This document shows positions 59,801 to 64,000 of a stretch of DNA of 64,000 nt, in pieces (positions within the stretch are counted from its first letter, which is position 1; each line of letters starts with the position of its first letter). Both the position numbers and the translations under genes were made by a program. The stretch comes from Deinococcus aetherius (GTDB lineage: Bacteria; Deinococcota; Deinococci; Deinococcales; Deinococcaceae): positions 234,001 through 298,000 of the forward strand of contig NZ_AP026563.1 in the NCBI RefSeq assembly GCF_025997855.1, written 5' to 3'. Below the pieces are notes generated by a model. The model searched no databases. It saw only the letters and a list, made by a program, of their open reading frames with translations, and was not told the origin of the DNA.

Positions 59801-59968
59801 ATGGTGAACCCCCGTTGCCGTACCTACGTCAGCCCCAAAACTTCGCAGCACGAGGAGGGTCGGGGCGAACTCCAGGCTCAGGTCGAGGCGGCCCTCCAGG
59901 TCCTGCGTCTCGCCGAGCAGCTCGGTCCCCGTCCTCGAAAACCGCGCGTCCGTGTTCACCTGCACTGA
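59801..59968 (+). CDS. Small basic-tailed protein of 55 residues
   Basis: Strong ribosome binding site AGGAGG before ATG 59801. MVNPRCRTYVSPKTSQHEEG, then a helix (ELQAQVEAALQVLRLAEQLG) and a basic end (PRPRKPRVRVHLH). No family is recognised. It heads a run of small genes leading to SSB. The IS5-like element lies immediately upstream and may have cut off its original promoter. Confidence 0.5.
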   Translation: MVNPRCRTYVSPKTSQHEEGRGELQAQVEAALQVLRLAEQLGPRPRKPRVRVHLH

Positions 59969-60032
59969 TGCCCCACCCGGGTTTTGCCTGTTCCCGGGAC
60001 CCGGTCCACATCCCTGACCTGAAAGGGTGCCC

Positions 60033-60350
60033 ATGCTGCATCTGCTGCTCGGAAGCCTTCGCAGGGACGCTCGGCTCCTGCGTTGGCTCGCCACCATCAT
60101 CCCTCCCGCCCTACTGCTCGGCTTCACGTTGCAGGTCAGTCGCAGGGCCCCGCCCGACGCGGCGCAGGTCTGGTCCTCGCTGCTTGCCACCCTGCTGTGG
60201 GCCGTGCTGTTCCTGCTCGCCCGCCGTTTCGGTCCGGCCTTCGACACCCGCACCGGCACCCGGTTGATGGGTACTCTCCGGGTCGTCCTCCTCCTGCTGT
60301 TCGTCATGCAACTGGTCCTGTTGCTCAGCACCCTCTTCCCCTTCGCCTGA
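60033..60350 (+). CDS. Three-helix membrane protein
   Basis: 105 residues from ATG 60033, with GAAAGG 6 nt upstream (a GTG at 60027 is also in frame). Three hydrophobic helices are visible: LRWLATIIPPALLLGFTLQV, VWSSLLATLLWAVLFLLARR and LRVVLLLLFVMQLVLLLSTL. Short basic loops separate them. No family is recognised. It lies between two small soluble proteins in the plus-strand series before ssb. Confidence 0.55.
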   Translation: MLHLLLGSLRRDARLLRWLATIIPPALLLGFTLQVSRRAPPDAAQVWSSLLATLLWAVLFLLARRFGPAFDTRTGTRLMGTLRVVLLLLFVMQLVLLLSTLFPFA

Positions 60351-60385
60351 CCTCCCCGGTCCCGAACTTCAGGAGCACCCCAGCA

Positions 60386-60844
60386 ATGCCACCCAACACC
60401 CGAGACGACGGACGACCTGCGACCCCTGATCCTCAGCGCCGACCGGATGTCCCCACTGTGACCAGCGACCGGGCGTTGCAGGTCGGGGAGGTCCCGTGCC
60501 GAGCCTTTCCCTTTTGCGTGGCCCGGGAGGACCCTCGCCTTCAGGGCGGCGAGGCAGGCATGGCCCTCCTGCACTTCCTGCTTCGCCGCTTCGGCCACCG
60601 GGTCCCCGACCCCGTTCTCGTGACCTGCCCCAACTGCCACGGCGAGGGCGACCTCCTGGTGGACGACAGCATCGTGTTCAGCGACCCCGACACGGGAGCG
60701 GCCGAGGTCGAGGTCGGCCAGAACCTGGAGACGTGCACGACCTGCCAGGGCTCCGGTCGGATCACTCTCCGGACACAGCTCGTGATCCGCACCGCTCACC
60801 TCGTCAACACGGATCGCTGGTGGGCCCGGCACGCCAAAGCCTGA
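60386..60844 (+). CDS. Zinc-finger protein with DnaJ-type CxxCxGxG motifs
   Basis: 152 residues from ATG 60386, AGGAG about 11 nt upstream. Two motifs of the DnaJ cysteine-rich region are present: VTCPNCHGEGDLLVDD and ETCTTCQGSGRITLRT. Together they can bind one zinc. There is no J domain and no substrate-binding DnaJ C-terminus, so it is a stand-alone zinc-finger protein. Such modules can hold or fold proteins or bind nucleic acid. An upstream Cys (VPCRAFPFCVARED) may add to it. Confidence 0.65.
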   Translation: MPPNTRDDGRPATPDPQRRPDVPTVTSDRALQVGEVPCRAFPFCVAREDPRLQGGEAGMALLHFLLRRFGHRVPDPVLVTCPNCHGEGDLLVDDSIVFSDPDTGAAEVEVGQNLETCTTCQGSGRITLRTQLVIRTAHLVNTDRWWARHAKA

Positions 60845-61019
60845 CCTGCGCTCGTCAACCCGGCCGCCGAGCGGGGAGCCTCCACGTCATTTTTGATGGC
60901 GTCCGCACTCGGGCGAAAGGTGCAGCCGCTTCCGCTCACGTCCGGCAGAGACGCTGGGGTGCCCCGCCAGATCGATGAGTCTCCACACTCACCCGCCGGG
61001 CAGCGGGTGGGCCAGCCGC

Positions 61020-61127
61020 ATGACCACCACCAAACGCATCCGCCACAAGGGCAAGAGGAAGTTCCCTCGTCCCCTCACCCGTGAGCAGAAACGCGAGCGG
61101 AAGTATCAGAGCTGGAGGCACGTGTGA
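61020..61127 (+). CDS. Highly basic microprotein of 35 residues
   Basis: MTTTKRIRHKGKRKFPRPLT, then REQKRERKYQSWRHV: about half the residues are Lys, Arg or His. Its TGA overlaps the GTG of the next gene (GTGA), the coupling seen elsewhere in this element. It probably binds nucleic acid. The ribosome binding site is weak (GGGTGG). It is too short for family assignment. Confidence 0.5.
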   Translation: MTTTKRIRHKGKRKFPRPLTREQKRERKYQSWRHV

Positions 61128-61432
61128 GGCCGCCCGTCCTCCCCCAAGTCGCCGGCACACCCCCCGCCGGCCAGGCCCTGCTGACCCACACGCTGAACCT
61201 GCTCGACCTGCTCGACGTCCTGCGGCCCAACCTGGAACGCACCCTGTGCGTCGACCTGATGATCACCTGTCCCGCCGTGTCGGCCCAGACCACCTGTGAA
61301 CTCGCCCGCCTGGCCCTGCAGGATGCCGACGGCCTCCCTGCCCATCCCCAAGTGCCTGCGCTGACCGCGTACGTCCGCCGTCTGCTGGGCGCCCTGCTCG
61401 CCTCGCCCGCTCCTCAGGGTCTCGTCGCCTGA
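61124..61432 (+). CDS. Hypothetical helical protein of 102 residues
   Basis: GTG start with GGAGG 5 nt upstream, overlapping the basic microprotein. Helical segments LTHTLNLLDLLDVLRPNLER and TTCELARLALQDADGLPAHP, with LTAYVRRLLGALLASPAPQG at the end. No family is recognised. It ends 16 nt before the CCAACCTG promoter of ssb. Confidence 0.55.
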   Translation: MRPPVLPQVAGTPPAGQALLTHTLNLLDLLDVLRPNLERTLCVDLMITCPAVSAQTTCELARLALQDADGLPAHPQVPALTAYVRRLLGALLASPAPQGLVA

Positions 61433-61448
61433 ACACGCCCTGACGTGA

Positions 61449-61471
61449 CCAACCTGACCCGCACCCACGCT
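61449..61471 (+). promoter_or_regulatory. CCAACCTG-type promoter (site 11), ssb
   Basis: CCAACCTGACCC at 61449 and CACGCT at 61466-61471. The predicted start near 61478 gives a leader of about 120 nt holding two hairpins before the ssb ATG at 61597. Confidence 0.6.
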
Positions 61472-61525
61472 GGAGGACGGGCACGGTCACCCCTCGCGTC
61501 CACTGCAGAACGGGCAGCCATCCCT

Positions 61526-61571
61526 CGCCCGGAGACCGCACCGGGCGAACCACCGGCAAGGTTCACCGGTG
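61526..61571 (+). promoter_or_regulatory. Leader hairpins (family B1) before ssb
   Basis: CGCCCGG (61526-61532) pairs with CCGGGCG (61541-61547), and a second stem CACCGG (61551-61556) pairs with CCGGTG (61566-61571). Similar CGCCCGG/CCGGGCG hairpins stand before 62600 and 63634. Confidence 0.55.
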
Positions 61572-61596
61572 CCGCCGCGCACCAGAAGGAGTCCCC

Positions 61597-62472
61597 ATGA
61601 ACAAGGTCCTGATCATCGCCGCCCTCGCCCGCGATCCCGAACTCCGCTACACCCCGGGAGGCACCGCCGTCCTCGATCTCACCCTCGCGGGCGAGCGCCA
61701 CATCACGGGCAGCGACGGGCGCGCGCACGTCATCCCCTTCTACGAGAACGGGCAGGCGCTGGGCAAGTACGCCGAACATCTGGCCGAGCGCGGGTATCAG
61801 GCGGGCGACGTCCTGGTGGCGGACGGGCAGCTCGATTACAGCCAGTGGGAGGCGCCCGAAGGGGGCAAGCGCAGCGCCCTGCGGGTGCGCGTCACGGGGA
61901 CGGTGCGTCAAGCGGACGGAGACTTCGAGATCGCCCAGGATGGCCGGGGCGGGCAGCGGCTCAGGGGCGGCTTGAACCGGGCCACGGTCATCGGGAACGT
62001 GTCCGCCGACCCCGAACTGCGGTACACACCTGCCGGTGACGCCGTGCTCGGTCTGCGTCTGGGCGTCAACGAGAAGTACAAGGACCGTCAGGGCCAGGCC
62101 CAGGAGAAGACGCACTGGGTGGACGTGACCTTGTGGCGCGACCTGGCCCTGGCTCACCAGGGTCTGCGCAAGGGCGACCCAGTCCTGGTGGAGGGCGCAC
62201 TGGTGGACGAGTCGTGGACGGACCGCGACGGGAACAGGCGCCGGACCAAGAAGGTCGAGGCGGACAGCGTGGTCCCCCTCAGCCGGGGTGCGGGCACGGG
62301 CACCTCCGGCACGCCAGCTCCGGCACGCGAGCAGCGGCAGCCGGTTGCCGCCTCGGGGACTCGCGCGGCCAGCTCTCAAAACGCCGCGCCCGCCCCGACC
62401 CGCTCCGGGGGGCTGGACATCGATCAGGGGCTGGAGGACTTCCCGCCCGACGAGGAGCCCCTGCCGTTCTGA
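61597..62472 (+). CDS. ssb: Single-stranded DNA-binding protein with two OB folds
   Basis: 291 residues, AAGGAG before ATG 61597. OB fold 1: MNKVLIIAALARDPELRYTP, GGTAVLDLTLAGERH, VIPFYENGQALGKYAEHLAE. OB fold 2 (from about residue 126): LNRATVIGNVSADPELRYTP, GDAVLGLRLGVNEKY, THWVDVTLWRDLALAHQGLR. A Pro/Ala/Ser linker ends in the acidic tip DFPPDEEPLPF, which recruits repair and replication partners. The two-OB architecture is that of Deinococcus-Thermus SSB. It would protect ssDNA during plasmid replication or transfer. It is driven by a CCAACCTG promoter. Confidence 0.92.
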   Translation: MNKVLIIAALARDPELRYTPGGTAVLDLTLAGERHITGSDGRAHVIPFYENGQALGKYAEHLAERGYQAGDVLVADGQLDYSQWEAPEGGKRSALRVRVTGTVRQADGDFEIAQDGRGGQRLRGGLNRATVIGNVSADPELRYTPAGDAVLGLRLGVNEKYKDRQGQAQEKTHWVDVTLWRDLALAHQGLRKGDPVLVEGALVDESWTDRDGNRRRTKKVEADSVVPLSRGAGTGTSGTPAPAREQRQPVAASGTRAASSQNAAPAPTRSGGLDIDQGLEDFPPDEEPLPF

Positions 62473-62480
62473 GCCAGCCC

Positions 62481-62510
62481 GGGGAGAGAGCGCCTCTCTC
62501 CCCTGTTCGT
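62481..62510 (+). terminator. Hairpin terminator after ssb
   Basis: GGGGAGAGAG (62481-62490) and CTCTCTCCCC (62494-62503) form a perfect 10-bp stem with a CGC loop, followed by TGTTCGT; the T content is low. Confidence 0.6.
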
Positions 62511-62567
62511 CTGGAACATCCACCCGCCGTCCCCATCGCCCCCGGCGGGGTGCCCCTGGGGGACCCT

Positions 62568-62588
62568 CGCCCGGTAGAACGCCGGGCG
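62568..62588 (+). promoter_or_regulatory. Leader hairpin (family B2) before 62600
   Basis: CGCCCGG-TAGAACG-CCGGGCG directly precedes the AAAGGAG site and the ATG at 62600. Same stem as B1 and B3. Confidence 0.6.
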
Positions 62589-62599
62589 CAAAGGAGCGC

Positions 62600-62995
62600 A
62601 TGAACCTGTCCCTGAAGCTCGGCGAGGGCGTGAACCTCGACCTCCGTCTCGGTGAGATCGCGGCGTCCCTCACCACCCCCGAGGCGCTTGCTCTCGCGGT
62701 GCACTTGGAGGACGCGGCAGACGACTCCTTTACCCTGTTCACCTGCGGGCCCCTGGTCCTGCCGCCCTCCGGCGGCGTGATCCGTCTCAGCCTGGAAGTT
62801 CCGGAAGAGGTGGATCAAGCGCTGACGCTCTCGGCTGGCGAGGCTCTCCAGACCGCCCGCGTCATCACCTCGGCGGCCCGGACCCTCCACGGCATTCGCG
62901 CTGGACGGCGGTCGGACCGGGCGCGCGTGGACACCACCCTCGGCGGCCGGACCAGGCACCTTCCCTTCACGGTGGGGAGGGCCGGGACATGCTGA
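62600..62995 (+). CDS. Hypothetical protein of 131 residues
   Basis: AAAGGAG site before ATG 62600. MNLSLKLGEGVNLDLRLGEI, then AASLTTPEALALAVHLEDAA, VIRLSLEVPEEVDQALTLSA: a beta-rich N-terminal part followed by a helical C-terminus. No family is recognised. Its 3' end overlaps the next gene by 7 nt. A CGCCCGG hairpin covers the leader, as for ssb and the antitoxin gene, suggesting shared post-transcriptional control. Confidence 0.6.
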   Translation: MNLSLKLGEGVNLDLRLGEIAASLTTPEALALAVHLEDAADDSFTLFTCGPLVLPPSGGVIRLSLEVPEEVDQALTLSAGEALQTARVITSAARTLHGIRAGRRSDRARVDTTLGGRTRHLPFTVGRAGTC

Positions 62996-63534
62996 GGTTC
63001 CTGCATGTCCTGGCCAGTTTCCTCACGCCCGCCTTCGAGGTCGAGCAGCAGTTCCCGCCACGCTGTGGCGAGCGGCGCAGCCTCCACGTCACCCACCGGC
63101 CGGGCGCGGGGTACGCCGTGTTCGAGACCCGCACCGACGAGGCGCAGGGGGAGACGGCCATCGACGCCGAGACCTTCGAGGACGGCCTGACCCGTCCCCA
63201 GGCCCTGCGTCTCGCGGCCCGGTCGGGAGCTCGCCCCGAGACGGCGGCCGCGGTGCAGGCGTCCCGCTCGGCCCTCGTTCCCGCGCCCGTGCCTCTTCAG
63301 CTGGAGGTGCACGGCGACCTCGGGGTCGTCACCCTGCACCTGCACGAGCACCTGGACCAGCCGGGCTTCCTCGCCGCGTTGGAGTGGGCCCTCCGGACCA
63401 CCGACGCCGCGTCCTACCTCGCCCTGATCGGCCGGGAGGGAGAGCAGGAACTGGCCTGGCAGGCCCTCTTCGAGCGGGTGCCCTGGGGTCGGGGGACGGT
63501 TCGCGAGATCGAGCGCCTCACCGCCCACCTGTGA
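62989..63534 (+). CDS. Hypothetical protein of 181 residues
   Basis: MLRFLHVLASFLTPAFEVEQ, then FPPRCGERRSLHVTHRPGAG, YAVFETRTDEAQGETAIDAE, LQLEVHGDLGVVTLHLHEHL. Mixed alpha/beta protein; the last third is helical (LDQPGFLAALEWALRTTDAA … VREIERLTAHL). No family is recognised. It overlaps the preceding gene by 7 nt and is co-translated with it. Confidence 0.6.
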   Translation: MLRFLHVLASFLTPAFEVEQQFPPRCGERRSLHVTHRPGAGYAVFETRTDEAQGETAIDAETFEDGLTRPQALRLAARSGARPETAAAVQASRSALVPAPVPLQLEVHGDLGVVTLHLHEHLDQPGFLAALEWALRTTDAASYLALIGREGEQELAWQALFERVPWGRGTVREIERLTAHL

Positions 63535-63567
63535 CCCCGAAGGGCAGACCTTTCCCGGAAGGACCCT

Positions 63568-63588
63568 CGCCCGGAACCTTGCCGGGCG
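63568..63588 (+). promoter_or_regulatory. Leader hairpin (family B3) before the AbrB-like gene
   Basis: CGCCCGG-AACCTTG-CCGGGCG, the same stem as B1 and B2, lies upstream of the GGAGGAAG site and the GTG at 63634. Confidence 0.55.
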
Positions 63589-63633
63589 TGCACGCACTCC
63601 CCTGACCCCCGGAGGAAGCATGCCGAGGTCGCC

Positions 63634-63854
63634 GTGACTGTCGACGCGCAGGGACGGCTCACCCTGCCCCCCGAGGCGCAGGCCCGCCTCGCCCAGGGGC
63701 CCGGGCAGACCCTGGTGATCGATGTGGATCTCCCCGTCGAGCAGACGCCGGTCGGTGAGGGCGAGAATCCCTTCCTGCGCTTCATCGGCACCCTGTCCCC
63801 CTGGCCGAGGACAGCCGCACGTCCTCCCGACGTGAACGGGGACACGAGAACTGA
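63634..63854 (+). pseudogene. AbrB/MazE-type antitoxin, apparently frameshifted
   Basis: From GTG 63634: VTVDAQGRLTLPPEAQARLA and QGPGQTLVIDVDLPVEQTPV, the swapped-hairpin AbrB fold of antitoxins (GR-x-T/L-P-P). After ENPFLRFIGTLSP the reading frame continues with an unlikely Arg-rich sequence. A one-base shift in the C-rich run near 63801-63807 gives PLAEDSRTSSRRERGHEN and a stop at 63854, which resembles the end of such antitoxins. Either a real decay mutation or a sequencing error is possible. No toxin gene is visible before the window ends. Confidence 0.5.
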
Positions 63855-63987
63855 CAGGTTGCACCGCCACGAGGGTGCGCGGCGCCCGGCTTCACACCAA
63901 GCTGGGCGCCGCATCCCTTCGTCTTCTTTTGGAGCAGTCTGTCGTTGGTGTGGCATTCTGGCGTACAATAATGCCGAGGGGAATGTG

Positions 63988-64000
63988 ATGACGCATCTAC
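63988..64000 (+). CDS. Possible start of a further gene, cut by the window edge
   Basis: ATG 63988 (or GTG 63985) has GAGGGG about 7 nt upstream and TACAAT at 63964-63969. Only four codons are visible (MTHL), so nothing can be said about the product. If the AbrB-like gene is part of a toxin-antitoxin pair this could be the partner, but the distance is large. Confidence 0.25.

Overview
The window is high-GC DNA that looks like a large plasmid or other mobile replicon of a Deinococcus-type bacterium. Four things point there: a two-OB-fold SSB, a RepA-type initiator followed by iterons and an AT-rich stretch, an HU protein with a basic Lys/Ala-rich N-terminal tail, and many leaderless promoters whose -10 hexamer (CANNNT/TANNNT) ends 6-7 nt before the start codon. 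The genus is inferred from gene types only.

Layout. 0-15 kb is accessory DNA: a cut-off AAA ATPase, a LysM/C39-type peptidase, an IS4-family element split by an IS1182-type element, a methyltransferase, a four-gene membrane/CcdA operon, IS5- and IS630-family elements, HU, RNase HI, a putative nuclease, and a junction between broken CoiA-like and SRAP (YedK-like) genes. 15-22 kb holds a HEAGH metallopeptidase, a tyrosine recombinase, an HTH protein, a VirB9-like exported protein, a DUF2227-type membrane protein, a GspE-N/MshEN-domain protein and one AT-richer gene. 22.6-26 kb is a C39-type peptidase gene broken by an IS3-family element that is itself broken by an IS30-family element. 27-29.8 kb is a large SARP/MalT-like regulator. 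30-36.4 kb is a replication block: winged-helix-like protein, RNase H-like protein, tandem MshEN-like protein, prim-pol, RepA, 11 iterons and an AT-rich region.

36.9-41 kb is an unusual cassette: an unknown protein, two tiny membrane proteins, a SLOG-like protein fused to three UvrD-C/Tudor-like repeats, and a divergent sigma-70-like protein. Similar hairpins sit directly upstream of the ribosome binding sites. 41-57.8 kb is a type IV secretion locus: lipoprotein, VirB9-like, VirB10/TrbI, VirB2, VirB3, VirB4, VirB5/TrbJ, VirB6/TrbL, VirD4 coupling ATPase, an exported PLD-fold protein and a SpoIIIAA-type ATPase where VirB11 would be expected. No relaxase was recognised. 58.6-59.8 kb is another IS5-like element. 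59.8-64 kb carries small proteins, SSB, two unknown proteins and a frameshifted AbrB-type antitoxin.

The most striking signal is a promoter family scattered through 16.9-61.5 kb: CCAACCTG, about 9 nt, then CANNNT. It occurs 11 times on both strands. In six cases the start codon begins exactly 29 nt after the first C of the box, and in two more at 30 or 31 nt. The sites serve T4SS genes, SSB, an SSB-like protein, both secreted VirB9-like clusters and the broken peptidase. My working hypothesis is a dedicated regulon of the element, possibly read by its own divergent sigma factor (39675-41018).
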